Of a stretch of DNA of 62,314 nucleotides, positions 20,439-29,736 are shown one piece after another. Position 1 is the stretch's first letter; each line of letters opens with the position of its first letter. The DNA comes from Alteromonas sp. IB21. GTDB taxonomy: Bacteria; Pseudomonadota; Gammaproteobacteria; Enterobacterales; Alteromonadaceae. Made by a program: the position numbers and the translations under genes. The notes beneath the pieces were generated by a model that did not search any database, had not been told where the DNA came from, and saw only the letters and a list, made by a program, of their open reading frames with translations. Where the stretch lies: contig NZ_JAEFCD010000031.1 in assembly GCF_016405965.1 (NCBI RefSeq), positions 1 to 62,314 on the forward strand, written 5' to 3'.

Positions 20439-21320
20439 TTATGGTAAACGATGTACTTCTGCCTTTTTATTGCGGTTACTGCGCTTCTTTACCACGTTGG
20501 CGGGAGGAAAGTAAGCCAATATTTCATCTACTGGCTGACGCTTTGCGCCGTTTTGACTTATCGAACGCTTAACTGACAGCATGCTAAAATCAGCACCTTG
20601 ATATAACGCCCTTGTGAGCGGCAAGTCATGGTTAGATATCAACACTGGGATACCGCGTTTTTTTGATGCTCGGGTGGCAAGTTCAGCGAGTTTTTCTTGT
20701 GATTCCTGACCAAAACTTCGTGCCGCATAACTGGTGAAAGCTGCGGTTTTACTGATCGGTGCGTAAGGAGGGTCACAATAAATGACATTGCCTCGCCTCG
20801 CCCGTGAAAACACTTTTTCAAAAGGTAAGCAGGTAAATATAGCCTTCTGCGACTTCTCAGAAAATACAAACATCTCATCTTCAGGGAAATAAGGTTTCTT
20901 GTATCGACCAAAAGGCACATTAAAGCGGCCTTGAAGGCTATAGCGACACAGCCCGTTGTAACCGTGGCGATTCAAATACAGAAAAAGAATCGCGCGGTAA
21001 TACTCGTCTTCAGTGGTATTAAATTCTTCACGTAAAGCATAATACATTTTTTCTTGATTACGCTTGCCGTCAAAGAAAGAGCGGGCGTCATTAATTAACG
21101 CGTCTGGCTGCGCCTTAAGTAAATTGTATAAGTTGATAAGATCAGGATTAATATCATTTAGCAGATAGCGTTTGTATTGGGTGTTAAGAAACACAGAGCC
21201 TGCGCCAACAAACGGTTCAATAAGTTTGTCAGCGAGCGGTAATCTGGCCTGAATATGCTCAACCAAGCTGTATTTGCCACCGGCCCATTTTAAAAAAGCC
21301 CGGTTTTTTTTCTGCATCAT
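20439..21320 (-). CDS. dam: DNA adenine methyltransferase
   Basis: A 293-residue N6-adenine methylase of GATC sites, guiding mismatch repair, replication timing and gene regulation. Motif I is FVGAGSVFLN (37-46), the catalytic DPPY is at 183-186, and the N-terminal FLKWAGGK loop binds AdoMet. Located downstream of damX as in enterics. ATG-ATG at the start leaves a one-codon ambiguity. The C-terminal tail ends in basic residues. Confidence 0.96.
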   Translation of the reverse strand: MMQKKNRAFLKWAGGKYSLVEHIQARLPLADKLIEPFVGAGSVFLNTQYKRYLLNDINPDLINLYNLLKAQPDALINDARSFFDGKRNQEKMYYALREEFNTTEDEYYRAILFLYLNRHGYNGLCRYSLQGRFNVPFGRYKKPYFPEDEMFVFSEKSQKAIFTCLPFEKVFSRARRGNVIYCDPPYAPISKTAAFTSYAARSFGQESQEKLAELATRASKKRGIPVLISNHDLPLTRALYQGADFSMLSVKRSISQNGAKRQPVDEILAYFPPANVVKKRSNRNKKAEVHRLP

Positions 21321-21545
21321 GCTTAAACGTTACTACCTAGACGGAATGAAGACGGTGGTTTTTCCTTGCGCCGCCGTTCCAAGGGAAAGGGTCGTCTTTA
21401 TACTTTTATGCTGATCAGTATCAGATATCACCACGCTAAAGATAGATTGTAACTTTCATCAGTAAAACGGACAACCAACAAGTGTCGCAAGAATGGAATT
21501 TTGCGTATTTAGCGCTAATAACCAGCAATAATGTTAGTAAACGCC

Positions 21546-23003
21546 TTAATTTTTACTTATTTCTGAAAGGATTTGGCGCCCGCGTTTTACAAACGCATTC
21601 TGCTTACCAGGGTATTCTGGCAAGGCAGCGCGCCCTTGCTGGGCTTGAGAGATAGATGAGTAAACCTGTTTGTCTACAACCACAAACCAGTCGCCGCCAT
21701 AGCGCGTGGTTTTGTATATTCGAGTGCGGGTTAATAAATCATTTTCACTGAGAAACGCATTGAGTACAGATTTATCCTTCATGGCTAGCATTTGAATAGC
21801 ATACTCATTTTCAGCGATCCACTCTGCATTTTTTGAAGGTGCGTCTTCGACTCCTTTGTCATTTGTTGTGCTATCTGATGTCTGAGCAGGTTTTGATATC
21901 TCTACGATGGGCGCGTCAACATCTTTAATGTTGGTAACCGCACTACCTTGGTTGCTCAAACTTTCCCCAGAATTATCTTCATCGGTTGTATCTGGGGTGG
22001 TGCCTTGCTGCTTTGACGTTTTTGTACTTGGTGGAAGCGAAGATACCGCATCGTTCCAAGCGGTCACAAGCGCATTGCCGTCAGTCGTCTCTGCTTGTGT
22101 ATCTTCACTTTCGTTAGATGCAACCACCAGTTCAACGTTGGCTGCTGCACTGGCGATTTCATCTAGGTGTTGACGGTCGCCGCGTTGTGAATCGTCAATA
22201 TTTGAATTTTCGTCGCTCAATAACGTGCTGTAGGCTGAGCCTGGTTGAACCTGAGGTGTCTGAAATTCTTGGCTTTGCTGCTCAATAGGGGAGAACAGGG
22301 TCGCCAATTTATTACCGTACTGCCAATAAACTAAACCAGAGAACGTGATAAGAAATACACAAGCCACCGCCGCATAAAACCAAGTGGTTTTTAGAGGGTT
22401 GCTAAAGGTTTGCGTGTTCTCACGTTGTCTGTTTTCCAGATGTGCTTGAAACGCTTCACGGCGTGAAGCAATCATTTTGTCTAGGTCTGAGGCAAAGTTT
22501 GGCTGTTCACTCATTACCGACTGGCTGCTGATGATAAGTGGCGTTTCGGTGTTTTTAGCAGGAAGCCATTGCTTAGCGCGCTCTGCCCAATCGTTGTTAG
22601 CAAACAGAAGCACGTTCAAATGCTGTTTATTTCCAGCAAAACGACTTTGCAGTACCAGGTCCCATAATTCTTGAAGTAGAGCGTCAGGAAGGTTATGCGC
22701 TTGCGTTATCGCTATAAGAATAGGTCCCTCATGACTATTTAGGTCTGAAAGTAGTTCGTTTAGCGGCCTGACAAAACTGCCCACGACTTGCCCCAACAGT
22801 TGCCTGCAGAGTTGCCTTCGGTAATCTGACGGCTCCATATTGTCTTGCGCGGTTAGATACGCAATTTCGGTATCATCGTGCTGTTGAAAAACAAAGGCTT
22901 CGAGGGTTTTCTGTTGTTGAGCAATAGACTCTCCGCTGACAAAAATCAGCTGAGAAGAGTAATTGACCAAGTATTCCAAACGATCATGCAGTTCGCTTTG
23001 CAC
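21546..23003 (-). CDS. damX: DamX-like cell-division protein with SPOR domain
   Basis: A 485-residue bitopic membrane protein. The N-terminal third resembles a degenerate AAA/ExeA-like ATPase whose Walker A is lost (SQLIFVSGESIAQQQ). A membrane helix (FYAAVACVFLITFSGLVYW) lies near 206-226, followed by a long Ser/Thr/Asp-rich periplasmic linker and a C-terminal SPOR domain from about residue 398 (YAIQMLAMKDKSVLNAFL) that binds denuded septal peptidoglycan. The start appears to be GTG, with AAGGG about 10 bases upstream. It sits in the order aroK-aroB-damX-dam, which supports the name. Confidence 0.9.
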   Translation of the reverse strand: MQSELHDRLEYLVNYSSQLIFVSGESIAQQQKTLEAFVFQQHDDTEIAYLTAQDNMEPSDYRRQLCRQLLGQVVGSFVRPLNELLSDLNSHEGPILIAITQAHNLPDALLQELWDLVLQSRFAGNKQHLNVLLFANNDWAERAKQWLPAKNTETPLIISSQSVMSEQPNFASDLDKMIASRREAFQAHLENRQRENTQTFSNPLKTTWFYAAVACVFLITFSGLVYWQYGNKLATLFSPIEQQSQEFQTPQVQPGSAYSTLLSDENSNIDDSQRGDRQHLDEIASAAANVELVVASNESEDTQAETTDGNALVTAWNDAVSSLPPSTKTSKQQGTTPDTTDEDNSGESLSNQGSAVTNIKDVDAPIVEISKPAQTSDSTTNDKGVEDAPSKNAEWIAENEYAIQMLAMKDKSVLNAFLSENDLLTRTRIYKTTRYGGDWFVVVDKQVYSSISQAQQGRAALPEYPGKQNAFVKRGRQILSEISKN

Positions 23004-23169
23004 GGGAGTTTGCCCTTATTAACCGTTACTATCCAACTCACAGCGAGACCGGATGTTACATCTACCCAAAGAATGCTAGAAGCAATAACTCAGGCTTCTA
23101 TAAAAGCCCAAGTCACTTATCAGCAGTGTAACCTTAATGTTCGCTGTTAGCGTTTCGCGATAGCGTAAA

Positions 23170-24237
23170 TTAGGACAGGATGTCGGATAGAATGTCGTCG
23201 GTAACATCCTTAGTCACAACCGCTTTGCCAATCCCCTGAGGAAGTACAAATCGAATGCTGCCCGCTTCCACTTTTTTATCGCGCTTCATATGTTTAAGGT
23301 AGTCATCTCTCGTCATATTGCTAGGCCCTGCAACGGGCAAAGCAAACGCTTCAAATAATGCGTACACACGACGTGTTTCTGACGCCGTAAACCACGATAA
23401 ACCTTCTGCTGCTTTACAAGCAAGTATAGTACCAGCGGCTACTGCTTCACCGTGCAGCCAGTTTCCATAGCCTTGCTCAGCCTCGATAGCGTGACCAAAT
23501 GTATGACCAAGGTTGAGAATGGCACGCAAACCGCCCTCGCGCTCATCCTTTGCAACCACGTCCGCTTTAATTTCACAGCAGCGAGAAATGGCTTTGGTAA
23601 GTATCCGGGTATCGAGTGAGGTCAGTGCTTCGACATTACTTTCAAGCCACTCAAAAAACGGGGCGTCATAAATAATGCCGTATTTGATGACTTCTGCCAT
23701 GCCTGCTGCAAACTCTCTAGGAGGTAAGGTAGCTAGAGAATCAGTATCGATAGCAACGTAAACGGGTTGGTAAAACGCACCAATCATGTTCTTACCAAGC
23801 GGGTGATTAACCGCCGTTTTTCCACCCACCGATGAGTCTACTTGAGAAAGCAGGGTAGTAGGCACCTGAATAAAAGGCACGCCACGCTGATATGTCGCCG
23901 CGACGAAGCCGGTAAGGTCACCTATTACACCACCACCAAGTGCAATTAGCGTGGTATCTCTCGCTGCATTAAGCTCAAGAAGGCGGGTCATGACCACTTC
24001 GAATTGTTCTAAATTCTTATATTGCTCGCCGTCAGGCAAGATTATGGTTTCAACACGAACGTCGCCACACGCGGCTTTTGCGATTTCTAGATAAAGAGGG
24101 GCAACGGTTTCGTTTGTTACAATAACGGCGAGTGGGCCTTTGATATAGGCACTAAAAAGGCCGGGTTGCGAGAGCAGCCCAGCCTCTATCTGTATAGGAT
24201 AGCTACGTTCTCCAAGTTCCACAGTTAAGGTTGACAT
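23170..24237 (-). CDS. aroB: 3-dehydroquinate synthase
   Basis: A 355-residue NAD- and metal-dependent enzyme that cyclises DAHP to 3-dehydroquinate, step two of the shikimate pathway. Recognised from [20 protein letters not shown], the [20 protein letters not shown] block and metal ligands in [11 protein letters not shown] and HGEAVAAG. It lies 30 bases after aroK in the same operon. Confidence 0.98.
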   Translation of the reverse strand: MSTLTVELGERSYPIQIEAGLLSQPGLFSAYIKGPLAVIVTNETVAPLYLEIAKAACGDVRVETIILPDGEQYKNLEQFEVVMTRLLELNAARDTTLIALGGGVIGDLTGFVAATYQRGVPFIQVPTTLLSQVDSSVGGKTAVNHPLGKNMIGAFYQPVYVAIDTDSLATLPPREFAAGMAEVIKYGIIYDAPFFEWLESNVEALTSLDTRILTKAISRCCEIKADVVAKDEREGGLRAILNLGHTFGHAIEAEQGYGNWLHGEAVAAGTILACKAAEGLSWFTASETRRVYALFEAFALPVAGPSNMTRDDYLKHMKRDKKVEAGSIRFVLPQGIGKAVVTKDVTDDILSDILS

Positions 24238-24267
24238 TGGCGTAGCACCTCCTATTACCTATTTATT

Positions 24268-24783
24268 TTATAAACCAATTTTACTGATAATTTGATTTGC
24301 TACAGCACGTGCGCTTTGGTCGTCTGTATCAACAATGTAATCAGCGACTTCTTCGTAAAGCGGGTTGCGCATTTCTGCAAGATCGCGAAGTACTTGTTCT
24401 GGATCTTCGTTTTGCAGCAAAGGGCGACGTTTGTCGCGTTGTGTACGGGCAACTTGCTTATCGATCGTCGTTTGTAAGTAAACAACAATACCACGGGCAG
24501 ATAAACGATTGCGCACAGCTTTAGTAACAATAGAACCGCCACCTGTGGCAAGTACGATACCTTGCTTGTCTGTCAAATCATTAATGACGTTCTCTTCGCG
24601 TACACGAAAGCCGTCTTCGCCTTCAAGATCAAAGATCCAAGCGATATCAGCACCAGTGCGGCGCTCGATTTCCTGATCAGAATCAAAAAAGTCTAGGTGA
24701 AGTTCGTCTGCTAGATGTCTACCGATGGTACTTTTGCCAGCACCCATTGGGCCAACTAAAAAGATATTACGTTTTTCAGCCAT
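24268..24783 (-). CDS. aroK: Shikimate kinase
   Basis: A 171-residue P-loop kinase that phosphorylates shikimate. Walker A is GPMGAGKST (11-19), the DSD shikimate/Mg motif is in [11 protein letters not shown], the GGG substrate loop is in ATGGGSIV, and the arginine lid is RDKRRPLL. First gene of aroK-aroB, with a good promoter about 130 bases upstream. Confidence 0.97.
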   Translation of the reverse strand: MAEKRNIFLVGPMGAGKSTIGRHLADELHLDFFDSDQEIERRTGADIAWIFDLEGEDGFRVREENVINDLTDKQGIVLATGGGSIVTKAVRNRLSARGIVVYLQTTIDKQVARTQRDKRRPLLQNEDPEQVLRDLAEMRNPLYEEVADYIVDTDDQSARAVANQIISKIGL

Positions 24784-24915
24784 ATTTGCTTATATCACAA
24801 CTTAATCATGTTAGGGGCAGTGCACTGTTGCCTTACCAGCCTACCCATTGACTCGTGCCTATTTAGTGTCCAATAAGCACCACTCCTTAAACCTCGCTTA
24901 AATTTCGAGGCGGGG

Positions 24916-24945
24916 ATTATCTCAGTTTCATGCAAGGCGTTGCAA
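24916..24945 (-). promoter_or_regulatory. Sigma-70-like promoter of aroK-aroB
   Basis: On the minus strand TTGCAA (24945-24940) is followed by an 18-base spacer and GATAAT (24921-24916), pointing at aroK. It lies between the pilQ terminator and the aroK start, showing that the aro genes need not rely on read-through from pil. Confidence 0.65.
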
Positions 24946-25008
24946 GTTTTGTTACCAACAAATAGTGTATACCTGTAAATTTAGTGACAAAAAAGACCTT
25001 AAAATAAA

Positions 25009-25034
25009 AAAATGCGCTTATAGAAGCGCATTTT
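25009..25034. terminator. Intrinsic terminator after pilQ
   Basis: AAAATGCGCTT and AAGCGCATTTT form a perfect 11-bp stem with a 4-base loop, 20 bases past the pilQ stop on the minus strand. It separates pilMNOPQ from aroK-aroB. Confidence 0.85.
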
Positions 25035-25054
25035 CGTATCTGTAAATACAGTCG

Positions 25055-26827
25055 CTACGGTCTTTCGGTTACAATTTTGGGCGTAACGAAGATAAGAAGC
25101 TCTCGTTTTTGCTGTAACTGTGATGAATTTCTAAAAAGTGCACCCACAAGCGGTAGGTCGCCAAATAGGGGAACTTTCGACACGCCGTCAGAACTGGTTT
25201 GTTGGAAAATGCCGCCCAGTACAATGGTCTCGCCATTTTCAACTAACACCTGCGTTTTGATTTCTTGAGTATCAATTGCAACAGCGTCACCCGTAGACGT
25301 TGAAACAGTTTCACCGCGCGTATCTTGGGTAACAACCAAGTCAAGAATGATGCGATTATCAGGAGTAATGTGAGGCGTTACTTTCAGTGATAATACCGCC
25401 TTTTTAAACTCTACTGAGGTGGCGCCACTTGATGTCGCTTGAACATAAGGTATTTCGGTACCTTGCTCAATATAAGCTTCATGCTGGTTTGCGACCGTTA
25501 TACGCGGGCTTGCAATGATTTCACCTTTGTTTTCCGACTCCAACGCTGAAAGCTCTAGATCGAGTATAGTGCCATCAACCAAACTGGCAATTTGGAAACC
25601 GATACTACCAGCAGCACTGCTTACAGGAAGGTTCACATTAAGGCGATTATCAATGCTTGGTACTACGCCGCCAGCAATAGTATCAGCGCCTTCAATGCTT
25701 CCAGATACACCGTTGTCATCTTGACGGTCACTGAAACCCCAGCGCACACCAAGCTGCTCGTCAACGTCGTCTAACACCGTTACCATGCGGCTTTCAATAA
25801 GCACTTGTTTAACCGGAATATCTAGCGCTTTAATCATTTTTCTTGCTTCATCAATGGAAGCGAGCGTGTCACGAATAAGCAAGGTGTTAGTACGCTCGTC
25901 TACTGTTACACCACCTCTTTCAGACAGAATACCGCCCTCGGTAGACTTTAAAATAGTAGCAAGTGCTGCTGCTTTGGCGTAATTAACTGATATGTTTACA
26001 GTGTGAAGTGGCGCAAGGTCAGACACTTGTTTTTTCGATTGAAGGGCTTGGGTTTCCCGGGCGGCAAGTTCTTCTGCTGGGGCGATCAACAAAATGTTGC
26101 CTTCTAGACGTTTATCTAGCCCTTTTACGCGCAAAATCATGTCTAAGGCTTGATCCCAGGGAACACCTGATAAACTTATAGTGACATTCCCCGACACAGT
26201 ATCCGTGGTCACAAGATTAAAGCCATTTACCTGAGCAATGATCTGTAGAACTTGCCTTACCGGAACATCTTGAAAATCGAGAGAGATAGGATCGCCCGTG
26301 TATACTTTTTCTGCCTCAAGCGCTTCTTGCTGTGCGCTATCCATTGGAGAAATGGCAACGCGTAGCACGCCCTCTTTCACTGTATTTCTTACCGTCACCT
26401 GACCGGTATAGTTGATTTCTAATCGGGCTCCATTCTTATCTTCGAATGTTTCTATAGTAGTAACCATGGTGCCAAAGTCTGCGACATTAAGCTCTAACAA
26501 CTGGTCTTCGCCCAGCGCTGTATCAGGAAGGGTTAGCGATACTTTACCCTGCGACTCTATAAGCTGTATTTTTGGTGTTTGGCCTTCAAAATTTACGACC
26601 GTTACCGCCGTATCACCTGCAGTTTGGGTAAAGTCGACATTCGTGATGGTGGTATTGAATGTTGAAGTGTTGCCCCTATTGCTTGGGTCTACCAAAAGGG
26701 GCTCTTGCGCTTTGACTGGCGAGATAAATACAGTCAGTGAGAACACTGCTGTTGCCAAGAAAGCTAGCCAGTACCATTTCGGCGCTCTACGATTCAGAGA
26801 CTTATTGAATATGTATCGTTCGGCCAT
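25055..26827 (-). CDS. pilQ: Type IV pilus secretin PilQ
   Basis: A 590-residue outer-membrane secretin through which type IV pili emerge. A signal peptide ends near ISPVKA (residue 40), then one AMIN peptidoglycan-binding domain (about 60-150), a secretin/TonB short N-terminal domain (about 183-235, DFQDVPVRQVLQIIAQVNG), an N1 domain (about 265-335) and the secretin barrel (about 395-588) ending TPKIVTERP. It is compact compared with PilQ proteins of over 700 residues, having a single AMIN. Last gene of pilMNOPQ, starting 2 bases after pilP, with a terminator behind. Confidence 0.97.
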   Translation of the reverse strand: MAERYIFNKSLNRRAPKWYWLAFLATAVFSLTVFISPVKAQEPLLVDPSNRGNTSTFNTTITNVDFTQTAGDTAVTVVNFEGQTPKIQLIESQGKVSLTLPDTALGEDQLLELNVADFGTMVTTIETFEDKNGARLEINYTGQVTVRNTVKEGVLRVAISPMDSAQQEALEAEKVYTGDPISLDFQDVPVRQVLQIIAQVNGFNLVTTDTVSGNVTISLSGVPWDQALDMILRVKGLDKRLEGNILLIAPAEELAARETQALQSKKQVSDLAPLHTVNISVNYAKAAALATILKSTEGGILSERGGVTVDERTNTLLIRDTLASIDEARKMIKALDIPVKQVLIESRMVTVLDDVDEQLGVRWGFSDRQDDNGVSGSIEGADTIAGGVVPSIDNRLNVNLPVSSAAGSIGFQIASLVDGTILDLELSALESENKGEIIASPRITVANQHEAYIEQGTEIPYVQATSSGATSVEFKKAVLSLKVTPHITPDNRIILDLVVTQDTRGETVSTSTGDAVAIDTQEIKTQVLVENGETIVLGGIFQQTSSDGVSKVPLFGDLPLVGALFRNSSQLQQKRELLIFVTPKIVTERP

Positions 26828-26829
26828 GC

Positions 26830-27357
26830 TTACTCTCCCGCCTTCGATGCTGTAGTCATTGTTGTTGTTTTCCTTTGCCAGCAGCCTGCACCATCAGGTA
26901 ATAATTGTTCAATAGTAATCGAGTCGGCGCCGATTTGTATAATTTTGCCATAAAACAAGCCGATACGACTCCCTACTTTAGCTTTATGTAAAACGCCATC
27001 ATTACTTTTTAAAAGTGCCCACTTTTCATCTTTAACTACGAAATTACCGGAGAGCGCTAAAGCATCTACGCCGTAAGCTTCCAGTGCTTCTTTACGACGC
27101 TGAAAGTCAGGTTGCAAACAATTCTCAACCCGTGACGTTTTCACTGGTGCGGTCTCGTTGCGTAGGCGGTCAAAGGGGCTACGTAGCTCGCTCGATGAAT
27201 AATTAAAAGGAGGGTGGCTTTTAAATTCTGGATAGGGCTCAATCTGCGGCTGAGCGCGCTCCTTTACGCTTTGCGTGTAAGCTTGCAAGTCATCAAGTTT
27301 AGGCGAGCAACCTGCTATTAACAATAAAACAATCAGAGATAAAAACGAACGGATCAT
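26830..27357 (-). CDS. pilP: Type IV pilus lipoprotein PilP
   Basis: A 175-residue lipoprotein with lipobox LLIAGC (Cys16). The C-terminal beta domain (about 85-155, LEAYGVDALALSGNFVVKDEKWALLK) connects the PilNO inner-membrane ring to PilQ. The start overlaps the pilO stop by 4 bases, indicating translational coupling. Confidence 0.95.
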   Translation of the reverse strand: MIRSFLSLIVLLLIAGCSPKLDDLQAYTQSVKERAQPQIEPYPEFKSHPPFNYSSSELRSPFDRLRNETAPVKTSRVENCLQPDFQRRKEALEAYGVDALALSGNFVVKDEKWALLKSNDGVLHKAKVGSRIGLFYGKIIQIGADSITIEQLLPDGAGCWQRKTTTMTTASKAGE

Positions 27358-27965
27358 TTTTCGTCTCCTTCAAGTTCTGATGCACTTTCAGAGCGATAGG
27401 TTTTAGCCTGTAACTTGAGCGACAAGGTATTGGCCTGACGCTTAATTTCGAAGTCGTGAAGGGTCACAATTCGAGGTAAATCGGCTACCTTCGAAACAAA
27501 TTCGCCAAAATTATGATAACCGCCGCTCACTTCCATTTCGATAGGAAGTTCAGTGTAGAATTCTTTTGGCACTTCTTGCTGCCAGTTTAACAGCTCAAAT
27601 GTAAGGCCTGAAGCAGTGCCTACATAGGTAATGTCGTCTAGCAATCCAGGGGTCTCGTTACTGGTAGGTAGACTTTTCAGCATTGAGGAAAAGTCTTCTC
27701 TAATCTGTTTCAGCTGCGCTTCATAGGCATCTAAATTAGCCGCAATACGATATTTTGCTTCAAACTGAAGCTTTAGCTCTTGCTCTTTTAATTCCACTGC
27801 GTCTTTTATTGGCAGCTTTGGACTGACTAACATGTAATAGCTTAAGGCGCCAACTAAAATAGCGAGGAAAGCTGCTACAACGATACGGACTTCGTTTGGC
27901 CATATGGCTATCTGTTCGAAATCGAGCTCATTGAGTTCTTTTAGCTTTGAAACATCAAACTTCAT
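27354..27965 (-). CDS. pilO: Type IV pilus inner-membrane protein PilO
   Basis: A 203-residue bitopic protein: short cytoplasmic N-terminus, one membrane helix (about 27-50), a coiled coil (about 55-100), then a ferredoxin-like domain typical of PilO. It pairs with PilN to build the alignment complex. Overlaps pilN by 1 base and pilP by 4. Confidence 0.95.
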   Translation of the reverse strand: MKFDVSKLKELNELDFEQIAIWPNEVRIVVAAFLAILVGALSYYMLVSPKLPIKDAVELKEQELKLQFEAKYRIAANLDAYEAQLKQIREDFSSMLKSLPTSNETPGLLDDITYVGTASGLTFELLNWQQEVPKEFYTELPIEMEVSGGYHNFGEFVSKVADLPRIVTLHDFEIKRQANTLSLKLQAKTYRSESASELEGDEK

Positions 27966-28546
27966 TATTTCTGTGCCTCACTCACTTCAAGCTCTACAGG
28001 AGCGACATTCGGATTTATTGAAAAAGTAAGCGTGAAATTGCTGATGGCTCTGGCGGCACTGCTGTCAGACTTAATCGTAGAAAGCTCTGCAGAAACAAAT
28101 ACTTTCGAATTGTCTAGCGCGCGCATGAAGTCAGAAAGGCGGTTATTAGAATCGCTAATTCCTTCTATCTCTATGCGATTATTACTCCGCGTCATTGTCT
28201 CAAAAGCAACGCCAGGCGGAACCAACTTGGCAAGCTCATCGAAAACAATCGGCGCAATATTCCGACTGGCCTGAAGTTGTTCGATTAACGCCATCCGTTG
28301 TTCAACGGCACTCTTTCTTTCTTTTACTGTTTTTATCTCGCCAATTTGCGCATCGAGGATAGCTATTTCTCGTTCAAGAAATTGATTCCGCGAGTTTTGA
28401 TTATTAATTTGTTGGTCAATAGCTTGACCTATAAACCAAAAAATGAGGCCTACAATGGCGGCAACGGCCACCAAGCCGGCGAGATATTGTTGTTTTTGAT
28501 GCTGACGCTGCTTTTCACGCCAGGGCAATAAATTTACATGTGCCAT
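27965..28546 (-). CDS. pilN: Type IV pilus inner-membrane protein PilN
   Basis: A 193-residue protein whose first residues (AHVNLLPWREKQR) are the conserved INLLPWR peptide that docks in PilM. One membrane helix (about 21-43), a coiled coil (45-90) and a periplasmic domain follow. Its start lies inside the last codons of pilM (13-base overlap). Confidence 0.96.
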   Translation of the reverse strand: MAHVNLLPWREKQRQHQKQQYLAGLVAVAAIVGLIFWFIGQAIDQQINNQNSRNQFLEREIAILDAQIGEIKTVKERKSAVEQRMALIEQLQASRNIAPIVFDELAKLVPPGVAFETMTRSNNRIEIEGISDSNNRLSDFMRALDNSKVFVSAELSTIKSDSSAARAISNFTLTFSINPNVAPVELEVSEAQK

Positions 28547-29601
28547 GGCGTAAAGCTCCGGCTCGCCAATCCTGCGGCAATGGCAAGTTGAGGCGCTATT
28601 TTGTTAAGTCTTGTAATGTCAAGTTTAGGGTTAATTGTTATATTGCTAAAGGGATTAAAGCAATTTACATCAAGCCCTAGGTCTTGTTTTAAAATATCGA
28701 CAAGAGGCGCTATGGTAGCTGCGCCACCGCAGAACAATATTTTCGTGGGGCGATCTGCATGCAGCGTACTCATATACATTTGTATCGCACGATTAATATT
28801 TTGCTGAAGGTTTGCAGCGAATATAGGTAATGTATCTTCTACCCAATTGCCAGAAAGCGTGCCATCAAGAAGCTGTCTCTCTGCGCTTTCCCGCTCAACC
28901 ATGTGAATAGCACTGATATCGTTGATTAAATGGTTAAGGCCAAAAGCGTGCTCTTTTGTATAGATAACGTCGCCATTTTTAACAACGCATATTTGAAGCA
29001 GCGACGCGCCAACATTAACACAGCAAAGAGGGGTGTCTTCTTCGTGGTTTGTATAAAAAAAGTCTAGGGCGTTGCCAATGGCAAAATTTTCCATGTCGAC
29101 AATTTTCGGCTCAAAGTTGGCTTCTCTGGCTAATAGTAATCTGCTATCAACCAAATCTTTGTGAGCGGCCGTCAAAAGCACATTTACTTTGCCTGTATGG
29201 GTAGCACTGGGCCCCATTTCTTCAAAGTCCAAATACACTTCTTCGAGCGGGTAGGGAATTAGGCTATCTGCTTCTATTTCAATTTGATTTTCTAAGTCGT
29301 AGTCGTTTTGCTCGGGATCCATATAAACGATTTTGCTTATAACTGAAGTACCCGCTACGGCGACATTGGCGAGCTTTATTTTCGTTTTAAGAGATTTACG
29401 AATCTTTTTTAGCGCGATACTGACAGACTCATAGTCTTTAATATCTCTTTCAGAAAACGCGATCTTACTTATCGGTTCACAGGCATACCCTTGAAGGATG
29501 AATCCGTCTTTTGATTGCTCTAGCCACACCGCTTTTATTTGACGCGTGCCTATGTCTAAGCCCACAATGGGCGGCAGCTTTTTTTTGAACAGCGATTTCA
29601 T
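28534..29601 (-). CDS. pilM: Type IV pilus assembly ATPase-like PilM
   Basis: A 355-residue actin/FtsA-like cytoplasmic protein of the pilus alignment complex. The phosphate-1 loop is GLDIGTRQIKAVWL, the second nucleotide motif is CCVNVGASLLQICVV, and the adenosine motif is KILFCGGAATIAPL. The longest frame starts 14 codons earlier, but MKSLFKKKLPPIVGLDIG matches PilM starts. Heads the pilMNOPQ operon, divergent from mrcA. Confidence 0.96.
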   Translation of the reverse strand: MKSLFKKKLPPIVGLDIGTRQIKAVWLEQSKDGFILQGYACEPISKIAFSERDIKDYESVSIALKKIRKSLKTKIKLANVAVAGTSVISKIVYMDPEQNDYDLENQIEIEADSLIPYPLEEVYLDFEEMGPSATHTGKVNVLLTAAHKDLVDSRLLLAREANFEPKIVDMENFAIGNALDFFYTNHEEDTPLCCVNVGASLLQICVVKNGDVIYTKEHAFGLNHLINDISAIHMVERESAERQLLDGTLSGNWVEDTLPIFAANLQQNINRAIQMYMSTLHADRPTKILFCGGAATIAPLVDILKQDLGLDVNCFNPFSNITINPKLDITRLNKIAPQLAIAAGLASRSFTPWHM

Positions 29602-29736
29602 GTGTAAGTGTCCAGTTTCAAAGGTAGTTGCTCTAAAGTACAATGTTACTCTATTAGTATAATGCGTATGGTTCTAATGTAAGCACATACGTATAAATAT
29701 ACGTCATTTCAACAAAATGTCTTGGTATCCGTTACA

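Noticed and set aside
22878..23150. A 90-codon plus-strand frame overlapping the damX start
   Set aside because: It is antisense to damX, lacks a ribosome site and resembles no known protein. A shadow frame.
25039..25050. CTGTAAATACAG, LexA-like half sites after pilQ
   Set aside because: The spacing between CTGT and ACAG is 4 rather than the 8 of the LexA box, and the position is downstream of a gene.
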